Part shown: positions 1-9,631 of the stretch, in pieces
Numbering within the stretch: position 1 is the first letter of the stretch
How the letters are laid out: each line of letters starts with the position of its first letter
DNA from: Candidatus Allofournierella merdipullorum
GTDB taxonomy: Bacteria > Bacillota > Clostridia > Oscillospirales > Ruminococcaceae
Length of the DNA stretch: 37,737 nt
Direction of reading: 5' to 3'
NCBI GenBank assembly: GCA_019116345.1
Contig: DXBV01000021.1
Coordinates: 1 to 37,737 of the forward strand
The notes under the pieces: model-generated
What the model saw: only the letters and a program-made list of their open reading frames with translations
Told to the model about the DNA's origin: nothing
The model's database searches: none
Position numbers and translations under genes: made by a program

Positions 1-3000
1 CTCTATGTATACGGCAGCACGGTTACGGTGCAGGGCGGGACGCTGACCGCCACCGGCGGTACCACCGGTAGCGGCAGTTACGGCATCAGTGCGAATGGGT
101 CTGTCACCGTGAGCGACGCCACCGTGACCGCTACCGGCGGATCTGGGTATGAAAGTTATGGCCTTTATATTGATTCCTCTTCCCCTTCCGTGACCCTATC
201 CGGCAGCGGCTCCCTCACCGCCCGGAGCGAATCGGCGGACAGGGCGGGCGGCATTTACGTCCGGAACCTCCTTGGCAGCGCAGGGGCTGTGACCGTCGGG
301 GACAACTCCACCCTGCTGACCAACAGTGTGATATTGTATGATAATTCTTTCGAAGCAAAACCGCTGGCCCCCACCGGCGACGGCAGCTGGCTGATCTACG
401 GCCAGAGCAACCAGACCAGCGCCGTGGGCGGCAACTATACCCTGGAAGAGAATATCACCATTGAAAGCGGGAACACCTTCACCATCCCGGCGGGCAGCAC
501 CCTGACGGTGCCCCAGGGCAAGACCCTGACCGTGAACGGCACCCTGAACATTGCCAACCAGTCCAGCCTGGCGGGTGACGGAACGCTGGCGGGCAACGGC
601 ACCTTCAACCTGACCAACCCAGACCCGGTCATTTCCGGCAGTGAAACCCTGACCTATGACGGCACCGACCAGTTCGACGAGTTCAAGCTGGAAGCCCCCA
701 CCGGCACGGTACAAGTGATGGGGAAGGACTTTGCCATATCCAGTTCCCCCAGCTTGGACGGCTGGACCCTGGAAACGCAGAAAATCATCAATGCGGGAAC
801 CTACACCCTGACCGCCAGCAATGGCACCACTAACATCGAGAAAAAGGTCACAGTCAGCCCCGCCGAAATCAGCATTACCAGCGCCACGGTGCAGGGCAAA
901 ACCTACGACGGCAACCAGGATGCCACCGTCATCGGCGTGGAATTTACCGGCCTGGTGAACGACGAGAGCCTGACCAGCGGCACCGACTACACCGTCACGG
1001 CGGCTTTTACCGACAAAAGCGCGGGCGAGAACAAAACCGCCACCGTCACCGTGACGCTGACCAACGGCAACTATACCTTTGCCAATAGTGAGAAAACGGC
1101 TACCGCTAACGCCACCGCCAAGATTTCGCCTCTGGCTGTGGCGCTGACCTGGAGCGAAACCACCAGCTTCACCTATGACGGCCAGCCCCATTCCGTCACC
1201 GCCGAAGTGACCAATGCGGTGGATGGGGATACCTTCACCCTGACCTATGAGGACAACACGGGTACCGCCGTGGGCAATTACACCGCCAAAGTCACCGGCC
1301 TGGGCAATGACAACTACACCCTGACCGACGCTTCCGGCATGGAACAGGCATGGAGCATCGTCGAGGCATCCATCGCCGGTGCCACCGTGGAGCTGAACCA
1401 GAACAGCTTCACCTACAACGGCAGCGAGCAGAAGCCCGGCGTAACCGTGAAGCTGGGCGACAAGACCCTGACCGAAAGTGACTACACCGTGACTTACAGC
1501 GGCAACTGCACCGACGCGGGTACTTACACCGTCACCGTCACCGGCAAGGGCAACTACTCCGGCGAAGCCGAAAGCCAGACCTATACCATCGAGAAGGCCA
1601 CGGTAGCACCCTCCATCAGCGGCACCGCCTCCAAGCCCTACGACGGCACCACTGCCGCCACCGGCCTGTCGATCACGCTGAACGGCGTTGTGAGTGCTGA
1701 CGCCGTCACCGCCGAGGCGGCCTCCTATGCCTATGACAGCGCCAATGCGGGCGAGAACAAGACTATCACCGCCAGCGGCATCACCCTGAGCGGCGAAGAC
1801 GCGGGCAACTACACCCTGTCCGCTGACACTGCCACCACAACCGGCACCATCACCCCCGCCGCCCTCACCGTCACCGCCGAAGCCAAATCCAAGACCTACG
1901 GCGACGCCGACCCGGAACTGACCTATCAAGTCTCCGGCCTGGTGGGCGAAGATAAGCTCACCGGCGCACTGTCCCGCGCCGAAGGCGAGAACGTGGGTGA
2001 ACACGCCATCACCCAGGGCACCCTGGCCGCTGGCAGCAACTACACCCTCACCTTCACCGGCGCAGACCTGACCATCACCGCCAGAATCGTAACGCTGTCC
2101 TGGAGTGAAACCACCAGTTTCACCTACGACGGCAGCGAACACTCCATCAACGCCCAAGTGAGCAATGCGGTGGATGGGGATACCTTCACCCTGACCTATG
2201 AGAACAACGCCAAGACAGATGTGGGCAATTACACCGCCAAAGTCACCGGCCTGGGCAACGACAACTACACCCTGACCGGGGCCACCGGCACGGAGCAGGC
2301 ATGGAGCATCGTCGAGGCATCCATCGCCAACGCCACCGTGGAACTGAGCGGCGGCCCCTTCACCTACACCGGCACCGAGCAGAAGCCCACCGTCACCGTG
2401 AAGCTGGGCGACAAGACCCTGACCGAAAGTGACTACACCGTGACTTACAGCGGCGACTGCACCGACGCGGGTACCTACACCGTCACCGTCACCGGCACGG
2501 GCAACTACGCCGGCACGGCAAAAAGCCAGCCCACCTACACCATCAGCAAAGCGGATCAGGCTGCCCTGTCCATTACCAGCACCGGCCCCGCCACCTTCGG
2601 TCAGAACTACACCCTGACCACCAGCGACGGCTCCGGCAGCGGCGCGGTCAAATTCACCGTTACCGACGGGACCGGTGCGGCCACCGTCAGCGGCAATACC
2701 CTGACCCCCACCAAGGCGGGTACCGTCTCTGTCACCGCCGTCAAAGCCGGGGACAACAACTACAACGACGGGACCAGCGTGTCCGCAACCATCATCATCG
2801 ACAAGGGGACCTATAACGGGACCAAGACCGCCGCCGGCTCCGTTCTGGCGAACTGGTCCGGCGAAGTGACCTTGCCCGCTATCCCTGACGGAGCCAGCTA
2901 TGGCACGCCGACGTATACCGGCAGCGATGGTGCGGTGACTGGCCTGACCATTACCGGCAACAAGCTATCCTACACCGGCGGCGAGAACATCACCAAGGGT

Positions 3001-4575
3001 AAGGAGTACACCGTCACTGTCCCCGTGACCGACGCGACCAACTACTATGGCTACAACATCACCGTCACCCTCACCGGCACGGATAAGCAGGTGCTGACCA
3101 TCACCGGCGTCACCGCCCAGAACGGCACCTACAACGGCCAAACGCAGGCGGGCTACACCGGCACGCCCGCTGCCCAGGGGTATACCGGCGACTTCACCGT
3201 GACCTATGACACCGACGACGGCAACGCTCCCACCAACGTCGGCAGCTACACCGTCACCATCGCCATCCCGCAGGCCAATGCGCAGTATGTGGGCAGCGTT
3301 ACCCTGAACTTCACCATCGACAAAAAGCCGCTGACCGTTTCTGCGCCCAGCGCATCGGTCTATGTAGGCGGCAGCGCGCCCACTCTCGCCCTGACCTATA
3401 GCGGTCTGGTGACTGGCGAGTCCGTGACCCCCGCAGATGCTCCTGTCTTTGTTATTACCAAGGGCGACGGCACCGAGATCAGCCTGACGGATGCGGTCAA
3501 GACCGCTGGTACCTACACCATCACTTGGAGCAACGCAAACAGTGCCTCCTTCACCGGTGCGGACAACTACGCTATTTCCCTTGTCACGACCGGGGCCTTG
3601 AAGGTTGCATCGCAGCCCACATCCGGCGGCGGTTCTTCCGAAACGCCCACGCTCACGCCTACACCTGTTCCCACTTCCACACCTGCGCCTGCGGCTACGC
3701 CTCGTCCTGTGACCGGGGCCGGAGCGGCTACGGCTACTCCCAAACCCACCTCCACACCTGCGGCAACCTCCGCACCGGTGGTCACCACCGTTCAGGTGGA
3801 GGCTACCGTGGAGGACAGCACTGCTGTGATGGCCTTGGGCGAAGACCAGTTTGCCGAGATCATTGAGCAGGCGATGGAAACCGCCCAGGAGACTGCCTGT
3901 GTTCCCTCCGTGGAACTGGAAATCACTGCCACAGAGAATGCAGAGGCCATTCAGGTTACCCTGCCCGAACAGGCATTGGCGACGCTGGCCCAGCAGGAAG
4001 GCGCAACGCTTTCTATTTCCTCTGCGGTGGCCGAGGTCAACTTTGACAACGAGGCTCTGAAGGCGATCGCTGACCAGGCCGACGGTGACATTGAACTGGT
4101 TGTGCGCCCGGTGCCGGCGGATGATCTGACTGACGCCCAGACCGCCGCTGCGGGAGACTTCCCTGTGATCGAGCTGACCCTGCAAAGCAACGGCGTAGTG
4201 ATCTCTGATTTTAATGCCGGGCATGCCACCATTACCGTTCCTTATGCACTGCCCGAAGGTCAGCAGGCCGAGGGCGTGGTCGTTTGGTATCTGGACGAGG
4301 AAGGAAACACCACCCCCTGTGAGACCTCTTACGACGAGAACACCGGCAAGGTTACCTTTATCACCCCTCATTTCTCCAAGTATGTCATTGCCTACGACGA
4401 GAGCCTGCTGGCCAGTCAGCCTGAAACACAGCTGCCCCAGGATACTCAGTCCGCAGCGCAGGACGATACTGGCAATGTGCCGGTGCTGCCCATCGCGCTG
4501 TGTGCTATCGTAGTGCTGGCATTGGTTGGAGCATTTGTGCTTCGCAAGCTGTTCCTGGGGAGGAACGAGGACTGA
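1..4575 (+). CDS. MBG/YDG-repeat surface adhesin, 5' end cut off by the window
   Basis: The reading frame is open to the window edge, so the true start and any signal peptide lie upstream; 1524 residues are visible. The first ~200 residues are Gly/Ser/Thr-rich beta-helix-like repeats. Several MBG/YDG-type domains follow, recognised by recurring phrases such as KTYDG, FTYDG, GNYT and AGTYTVTV. A proline/threonine-rich hinge lies near residues 1205-1260, then a conserved C-terminal domain, one hydrophobic segment (about 1495-1515) and a basic tail (RKLFLGRNED). I see no canonical LPXTG motif; LPQDT about 40 residues from the end is not one, so membrane anchoring by the final helix is likely. 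Domains of this type are typical of large bacterial surface proteins thought to bind host or neighbour surfaces. It is the only long gene on the plus strand and converges on the transfer operon, so it may be cargo or flanking chromosome. Confidence 0.85.
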   Translation, partial: LYVYGSTVTVQGGTLTATGGTTGSGSYGISANGSVTVSDATVTATGGSGYESYGLYIDSSSPSVTLSGSGSLTARSESADRAGGIYVRNLLGSAGAVTVGDNSTLLTNSVILYDNSFEAKPLAPTGDGSWLIYGQSNQTSAVGGNYTLEENITIESGNTFTIPAGSTLTVPQGKTLTVNGTLNIANQSSLAGDGTLAGNGTFNLTNPDPVISGSETLTYDGTDQFDEFKLEAPTGTVQVMGKDFAISSSPSLDGWTLETQKIINAGTYTLTASNGTTNIEKKVTVSPAEISITSATVQGKTYDGNQDATVIGVEFTGLVNDESLTSGTDYTVTAAFTDKSAGENKTATVTVTLTNGNYTFANSEKTATANATAKISPLAVALTWSETTSFTYDGQPHSVTAEVTNAVDGDTFTLTYEDNTGTAVGNYTAKVTGLGNDNYTLTDASGMEQAWSIVEASIAGATVELNQNSFTYNGSEQKPGVTVKLGDKTLTESDYTVTYSGNCTDAGTYTVTVTGKGNYSGEAESQTYTIEKATVAPSISGTASKPYDGTTAATGLSITLNGVVSADAVTAEAASYAYDSANAGENKTITASGITLSGEDAGNYTLSADTATTTGTITPAALTVTAEAKSKTYGDADPELTYQVSGLVGEDKLTGALSRAEGENVGEHAITQGTLAAGSNYTLTFTGADLTITARIVTLSWSETTSFTYDGSEHSINAQVSNAVDGDTFTLTYENNAKTDVGNYTAKVTGLGNDNYTLTGATGTEQAWSIVEASIANATVELSGGPFTYTGTEQKPTVTVKLGDKTLTESDYTVTYSGDCTDAGTYTVTVTGTGNYAGTAKSQPTYTISKADQAALSITSTGPATFGQNYTLTTSDGSGSGAVKFTVTDGTGAATVSGNTLTPTKAGTVSVTAVKAGDNNYNDGTSVSATIIIDKGTYNGTKTAAGSVLANWSGEVTLPAIPDGASYGTPTYTGSDGAVTGLTITGNKLSYTGGENITKGKEYTVTVPVTDATNYYGYNITVTLTGTDKQVLTITGVTAQNGTYNGQTQAGYTGTPAAQGYTGDFTVTYDTDDGNAPTNVGSYTVTIAIPQANAQYVGSVTLNFTIDKKPLTVSAPSASVYVGGSAPTLALTYSGLVTGESVTPADAPVFVITKGDGTEISLTDAVKTAGTYTITWSNANSASFTGADNYAISLVTTGALKVASQPTSGGGSSETPTLTPTPVPTSTPAPAATPRPVTGAGAATATPKPTSTPAATSAPVVTTVQVEATVEDSTAVMALGEDQFAEIIEQAMETAQETACVPSVELEITATENAEAIQVTLPEQALATLAQQEGATLSISSAVAEVNFDNEALKAIADQADGDIELVVRPVPADDLTDAQTAAAGDFPVIELTLQSNGVVISDFNAGHATITVPYALPEGQQAEGVVVWYLDEEGNTTPCETSYDENTGKVTFITPHFSKYVIAYDESLLASQPETQLPQDTQSAAQDDTGNVPVLPIALCAIVVLALVGAFVLRKLFLGRNED

Positions 4576-4613
4576 TGCCCCTGGATCGATAATTTCATAC
4601 GATTTTGCGGCAA

Positions 4614-4657
4614 CAGCGAGCCCTTCTGCCATTGGCAGAGGGGCTCGCTGTTTTGTT
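4614..4657 (+). terminator. Rho-independent terminator of the MBG adhesin
   Basis: An 18-base inverted repeat (4614-4631 with 4633-4650, one mismatch, core GCGAGCCC/GGGCTCGC) is followed by TTTTGTT. It lies 39 bases after the adhesin stop codon and just beyond the end of the convergent minus-strand gene. The T run is only on the plus-strand side, so it should act mainly on the adhesin transcript. Confidence 0.85.
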
Positions 4658-4678
4658 CCAAGGCCTGCGAGCTTGAAG

Positions 4679-6376
4679 TCAGCCCGCTGAGAAAAAGCTC
4701 ATTGCATCGGTGCGCTCCCCATTCACCCATGCCTCAAAATGCAGGTGGTTGCCGGTCGAGTTTCCTGTGCTCCCCACAAAGCCGATCACCTCGCCCTGCT
4801 GCACCTGCTGGCCGGGGGTCACGCAGATGGCCGAACAGTGCGCATAGAGGGTCTCCAGCCCGTTGCCGTGATCGATCTTGATGTGGTAGCCGTAGCTGCC
4901 GCCCCAGGAGTCGATGCCGTTGGCGATGGTCACAGTGCCGGCAGCAGCCGCCAGGATCTGGGTGCCGTTGGGGGCCGCGATGTCGGTGCCGTTGTGGTAT
5001 TCGAGTTCGCCGGTAAACGGATCCTCCCGATAGCCGAAGGGAGAGGAGATGGAAAAGGTCTGTGGCAGAGGCCACGCCAGCACCCCAATGGGCACCCAGT
5101 CAGTGTCCGGGTTGATGATCTGCCCGCCGCCAGCCACAAGGCCGCCCAGCAGCTGTGCCCATAAATTCTGGTTGTCCGGCTGCATCATCAAAGCTAAATA
5201 CTCATTCTGACGGCTGTTGAAGTGGTACTCCCCTGCCATTTCAGCAGCCGTTTTGTGTGTGATGGTAATGGTCAGCACCGTTTCGGTGACAGTCTCGGTG
5301 GTGGTTTCTTCTTCTCCGTCATCGTTGGTGGTGGTGACCTCCACTTCGTGGGATTCCGTGTGAGTCGAGTAATCCACATCGTTCATCTCCCACAGGATAT
5401 CACGCAGGATGTCCACCTGGGCGTCTGTCAGGGAAGCCACCTGTTCGCCATCCGAAGCACCCGAGACCTTTGCGGAAAAGACAGCCAGCACCTCCTGCCA
5501 GTTGATCGAGAGGCTGCCGTCGTTGGATGTCATCTCCTGCCGGTCGTGAGAGACAGACTCCGATATCTGTTGCAGGTGATCCGCATACTCCTGGTTCAGA
5601 TCCTGCACCGCCTGGGATACGCTGGTGCCGGAGCCGGTGGACTCCACGCCGAAGAAGATGCCATAGCTGGAGCCCATGACCAGGGCGATCAGGCAGATGA
5701 GCAGGATGATCGCAACCGCCACCCAACCACCGGCCAGGATCGCCGCCGCAAGGCTCTGGGCTGCTGCCGCAGCCGCCTTGAGAGCTGCCATCACCGCATG
5801 AGCTGCCGCCCGGATCCCGCGCACGGTGGCTTTGGCGGCGGCCTGCATGCGCTGGGTGATCCGCTGGGCTGTCTTTGCAGCTTTCTGCGCATTGGCGGCT
5901 GCCTGCTGCGTTCCCTTGATCCCTTTCCCGCCTTGCTTGATGTTCTTGGCCGCATTGGCCTTGGGCTTGGCCGCAGGCTGCCGGCCCTTGATGGTCTTCT
6001 TCCCAGCCGGTTTTGCCGATTTCCCTTTTCGGGCGGTTCCTGTATCGGAAGCCTGGTTTTTGATGCGGGCCGCCTCCCGGCGCTCCTTGATCTTTTGGCC
6101 TGCAAACTGCGTCAGCTTCCGGCCGCCGTCATAGGCTGTTTCCGCACCCTTCTTGACCGTGGTTTCCGCACCGGACAGCATCTGCTCTCCTGCCGTATTG
6201 GCGGGTGCGTTGCCGGTGGCATCCTGCTGGCCGGCGAAGGGGGTGTTCATGGTCTCGCTCAGGGCTTTATCCTTGGTGTGGAGCCACATCTCCTTCATGG
6301 CGGTCTTAGGCACGACCCCCGCCTTATCGAAGGTTCGGGGCTGTCCGCCCGCCGGTTTGGTTTTTATCTCCTTCAC
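4679..6376 (-). CDS. Membrane-anchored M23 (LytM) peptidoglycan hydrolase of the conjugation apparatus
   Basis: 565 residues. The N-terminal ~210 residues are Lys/Ala/Gln-rich and probably cytoplasmic. One transmembrane helix follows (about 215-237, AVAIILLICLIALVMG), then an extracellular part ending in an M23 metallopeptidase domain (about 445-560). The zinc motifs are visible: HNGTD (HxxxD) and HLHFE (HxH), plus the preceding YAHC segment. M23 enzymes cut peptide cross-links in peptidoglycan; in Gram-positive conjugation systems a wall hydrolase of this kind opens the wall for the transfer channel. It is the last minus-strand transfer gene in the window, downstream of virB4 and the PP-loop gene, which fits that role. 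The start is GTG at 6376, six bases after AAGGAGG. Confidence 0.85.
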   Translation of the reverse strand: MKEIKTKPAGGQPRTFDKAGVVPKTAMKEMWLHTKDKALSETMNTPFAGQQDATGNAPANTAGEQMLSGAETTVKKGAETAYDGGRKLTQFAGQKIKERREAARIKNQASDTGTARKGKSAKPAGKKTIKGRQPAAKPKANAAKNIKQGGKGIKGTQQAAANAQKAAKTAQRITQRMQAAAKATVRGIRAAAHAVMAALKAAAAAAQSLAAAILAGGWVAVAIILLICLIALVMGSSYGIFFGVESTGSGTSVSQAVQDLNQEYADHLQQISESVSHDRQEMTSNDGSLSINWQEVLAVFSAKVSGASDGEQVASLTDAQVDILRDILWEMNDVDYSTHTESHEVEVTTTNDDGEEETTTETVTETVLTITITHKTAAEMAGEYHFNSRQNEYLALMMQPDNQNLWAQLLGGLVAGGGQIINPDTDWVPIGVLAWPLPQTFSISSPFGYREDPFTGELEYHNGTDIAAPNGTQILAAAAGTVTIANGIDSWGGSYGYHIKIDHGNGLETLYAHCSAICVTPGQQVQQGEVIGFVGSTGNSTGNHLHFEAWVNGERTDAMSFFSAG

Positions 6377-6449
6377 AGCATCCTCCTTCTTGTGTGATAT
6401 GTGCCGGGGGCCTGGGCGGCCCCCGGCTGTTTGTTCTCATATTCATCGT

Positions 6450-7261
6450 TCATCCCTTGTTTCGCTTTCTCGGGCACCCTTCTTGCTCCAGCCGGTCATC
6501 GAGGGCAGTAAAAAAGGCCCGCCCGGTAAGGGGCAGACCATGTGCGGCTCGTTCTTCTTCCAGCTTGAAGCGGATGTCGAGCTGTCGGGCGGTGTAATCC
6601 AGGCGGAAGGGCTGCCAGGTATGCGCATCCATGTGCAGGAGCTTCTGCCACAGATCCGGGCAGTGGATGCGCAGCTTCCGCAGTTCACTCAATGGCTGCA
6701 GCGGGCAGCACCAGCAGGATACCCGCCGGAAGATGTCGTACAGGCCGCCCCAGTCAAATCCATGTTCCTTGCAATACCGCAGGCAGTCCGCCTCTGTCAT
6801 GCCCCACTCAACGAGCGGGTAGTGCAGATCCTTGCAGCGGTGGGCTTCGTCGGCGGCGATCCCCACATACTGTGCCAGCTGGTATTTCCGCCGCAGTTGA
6901 CTCAGATGTCTGTTGATCACATGAGTTTTCAGCCTGCCAGTACACCAGCGACAGGCATGGGAAGGCCAACTGAGCCCCCGATCTGTTACCAGCTTTGCGT
7001 CTGGCCGAGCCGTGTACTCATAGAAATACTGCTCTGCCGTCAGCGGGGCTTTCAGCCGGGTGATGGGCCTGCCGATGGTCTGCTCCAGACGGTCCAGATG
7101 GTCATACATCTGTGGGAATTCCCACCCGGTATCGCAGTACAGGATCTCATCGATGGGGCGGTTTTCTTCCACAAGACGAAGAAGCATCGCCGTCGAATCT
7201 TTGCCGCCCGACAGCGATGCAACGGTGTATAGGGGTTTGCTTTCTCTTGCGGCAACGCCAC
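6450..7261 (-). CDS. PP-loop ATPase of the PAPS reductase/DndC-like family, with N-terminal frame break
   Basis: The 245 residues from the ATG at 7187 look like a phosphoadenosine-phosphosulfate reductase-family protein, with CDTGWEFPQ, two cysteine clusters (CRWCTG, CWCC) and a basic C-terminus. The ATP-binding loop SLSGGKDSTAM lies just upstream of that ATG in the same frame, which is open to 7268 but holds no ATG, GTG or TTG before the loop. The plausible starts (GTG 7261, TTG 7255 after AAGGAGG) are one frame off, so a -1 shift is needed; a slippery-type heptamer A-AAC-CCC occurs at 7238-7232. Family members activate a substrate with ATP for sulfur chemistry or sulfate reduction; the substrate here is unknown. 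It lies between virB4 and the M23 gene. The break may be programmed, a mutation or a base error. Confidence 0.7.
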
Positions 7262-7282
7262 CTCCTTCTCAAACCAAACCCA

Positions 7283-9631
7283 TCACATCCCCCGGATGGC
7301 TTCGTCCGGCTTGGTCGTCATCAGCTTGTACAGCTGGGTGTTCCGGGGAAAGCTGTTTTCAAAGGGGACGATGTTGCCGGCACAGCGGATCAGGCCGCAG
7401 CCTGCGGCCACGTTGGTGATGTAGCCAAGCTGGGTATCCGAGATGTGCAGCAGGCGGGCCAGTTCCTCCCGGTCGGTGGGCGACTGATTCAGCAGGATGA
7501 GGAACTCCGAGTTGGCCAGCATGAGGCGGGCGGTATCAGAACGCAGGATCTCATCCACGTTCTGGGTCAAACCGGTCACGAGGCCGTTGTACTTGCGGAT
7601 CCGCTTCCACAATTTATAAAAGAAGTCTGCGCTGTACTGGTACCGGAACAGCAGATAGAACTCGTCGGCAAACACCCAGGTGGTCTTGCCGCGTTTCCAG
7701 TTCTGGATGACCCGGTTGAAGATGGCATCCAGAGTCACCAGCATACCCAGCGGCATGAGCTGCTCACCCAGTTCCCGGATATCGTAGGCGATGATCCGGG
7801 CCTTGGTATCCACGTTGGTGGGCTGGGCGAAGGTGTTCAGACTGCCCGTGATGAACAGCTCTGCCGACAGAGCCAGCCCTCTGGCTTCCGGCTCCGGCTG
7901 CTTGAGGAGGATCTGATACAGGTCCTTCAGCGTGGGCGGCTGGCCGGTGTAGTTGTTCGCCATGTACTCCCTGTACACCTCATAGGTACAGCGGTCCAGG
8001 ATGGATTTCTCCTTGGCGGACACCCCCTCCGAACCCACCAGCTGTTCGAACAGTGACAGCACGAATTGGGATTTTTCGATGAGTGGGTTTCGGGCGTCGC
8101 CGTAGGCTTTGTCCATGTCAAGGGCATTGATGTGGGTGTCGGAGGCCGCCGATACCCGGATGACCTCGCCGCCCAGCGCCTCGGTGAGATACCCAAACTC
8201 AGATTCGGGATCCAGGATCAGGATATCGTCATCCGTGGACAGGGCGATGCTCACGATCTCCTCTTTGGCGCTGAACGACTTGCCGCTGCCCGATACGCCC
8301 AGCCGGAAGCTGTTGCCGTTGAGGAGCTTGCGCCGGTCGGCCACTATCATGTTCTTGCTGACTGCGTTCTGGCCATAGTAAATGCCGCCGTCCTGCATGA
8401 TCTCCTGGGCGCGGAACGGGATGAACACAGCCGTGCTTTCTGTGGTCAGGGTGCGCAGTGCAGTGATTCGTCGCAGGCCGTAGGGCAGGACGGTGTCCAG
8501 GCCATCTTTTTGCTGCCAGCGCAGGATGCTCATCTGACACAGGTGCTTGCGGGCGACCGTGAGTAGGCTCTCGGTGTCGCTGTCCAGCTGTTCCTTGGTA
8601 TCAGCCAGATGCACCATGGTCACGAGGCCGAACATCATGCGCTGGTCCCGGTTGGTCAGATCGCCCAGCATCTCCTTGGTCTCGGCCCGTTGCTGCTCGA
8701 TATCATAGGGCAGCATAGCGGAGAAGTTGTTGGCGGCGTTCTGCCGGCGCTGCCAGTTGGCGGCGTTGGTCTCCACGCCCAGCAGCTTGTTCTGCACTTC
8801 CCGCACCGCCTCATCGGTGGGCACCGGCAGGATGTCAATGGACAGCATCAGATCACGGTCCAGCTCGCAGAGTTCGGACACCATGCTGTCCTTGATGTAG
8901 CTGGCATATCCTTGCAGGTAAAGCACCCGTCCCCAGCGGTCGTTCAGCCTGAAGTAATCCGGCTGGAACTCCATGGAGTCAGGGCAGAGCCAGTCCTTGA
9001 AGCTGTGGCCGAGCTTCATTTGGGCTTTCAGGTCGAACTCGAAGGCAGGCGGTTCTGCTCCCTTAAAGAAGTCCCGGAAGATCCGCAGACGGGTCGCCAG
9101 ATCCAGTTCCTGCCCGATGGAGGACAGCTGGGCCAGATGGGTGAGCAGGTCGGTGCCCACCCGGGCGAAATAGGCACGGGCCTCCGCGATGTTTTTCTTG
9201 ACCACGCTGATGGTGATATACCGCTCCTGCACCACGCTGTTGCTGGTACCGGTGACCTTGGAGAGCAGCATCTCGTTGTACTCCCTGCGGAAGTGGTCCA
9301 GCCCATCCTGCCGCATGGGGAGCAGCAGCGCCGCCTCGAACTCCGCCTTGTTGAGCCGCCGGTTGTTGATGGTGACCTTGGCGCTGGCGCCGGAGTCCAG
9401 GGCATTCAGCAGTTCGGAATAGTCCAGGAACATGGCCGTCTTATCTTCCTTGCCGGCGATTTGGTAGTTGATGTCGGTGAAAGAGAACGTCTTGGAGAAC
9501 TGGGTCCCCACCTGGAAGATCCCGTCCGCCCAGATGCGGCGGATGGGGATGGCGTCCTGCACCGAGCGGGGGATGCGGAACTTGTCCCGTTCCGCCTTAG
9601 TCGCTTTGCTGAGAGTTTTAATGATAGGCAT
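7283..9631 (-). CDS. VirB4/TraE-family conjugation ATPase
   Basis: 782 residues from the ATG at 9631. It carries Walker A GVSGSGKS (about residue 445), Walker B ILILDPES (about 470) and a second acidic motif in VFADEFYLLF (about 655), all typical of VirB4 hexameric ATPases that power type IV secretion at the inner face of the membrane. Length and motif order fit the family. It overlaps prgI by 14 bases (ATG inside the end of prgI), so the two are probably translationally coupled. The start is uncertain: the AAAAGGAGG site abuts the ATG with no spacer, so initiation at the in-frame ATC (9625) or ATT (9622) is possible. The longer frame reaching 9775 runs inside prgI in another frame and is not supported. 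Confidence 0.92.
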   Translation of the reverse strand: MPIIKTLSKATKAERDKFRIPRSVQDAIPIRRIWADGIFQVGTQFSKTFSFTDINYQIAGKEDKTAMFLDYSELLNALDSGASAKVTINNRRLNKAEFEAALLLPMRQDGLDHFRREYNEMLLSKVTGTSNSVVQERYITISVVKKNIAEARAYFARVGTDLLTHLAQLSSIGQELDLATRLRIFRDFFKGAEPPAFEFDLKAQMKLGHSFKDWLCPDSMEFQPDYFRLNDRWGRVLYLQGYASYIKDSMVSELCELDRDLMLSIDILPVPTDEAVREVQNKLLGVETNAANWQRRQNAANNFSAMLPYDIEQQRAETKEMLGDLTNRDQRMMFGLVTMVHLADTKEQLDSDTESLLTVARKHLCQMSILRWQQKDGLDTVLPYGLRRITALRTLTTESTAVFIPFRAQEIMQDGGIYYGQNAVSKNMIVADRRKLLNGNSFRLGVSGSGKSFSAKEEIVSIALSTDDDILILDPESEFGYLTEALGGEVIRVSAASDTHINALDMDKAYGDARNPLIEKSQFVLSLFEQLVGSEGVSAKEKSILDRCTYEVYREYMANNYTGQPPTLKDLYQILLKQPEPEARGLALSAELFITGSLNTFAQPTNVDTKARIIAYDIRELGEQLMPLGMLVTLDAIFNRVIQNWKRGKTTWVFADEFYLLFRYQYSADFFYKLWKRIRKYNGLVTGLTQNVDEILRSDTARLMLANSEFLILLNQSPTDREELARLLHISDTQLGYITNVAAGCGLIRCAGNIVPFENSFPRNTQLYKLMTTKPDEAIRGM

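Noticed and set aside
196-2157. 653-codon minus-strand frame opposite the MBG adhesin
   Set aside because: Stop-free only because of the biased repeat composition of the adhesin; low-complexity Gly/Val/Ala protein with no domain.
2965-4632. 555-codon minus-strand frame opposite the adhesin C-terminus
   Set aside because: Antisense shadow with Arg/Gly/Cys-rich, domain-free product; it also crosses the adhesin terminator.
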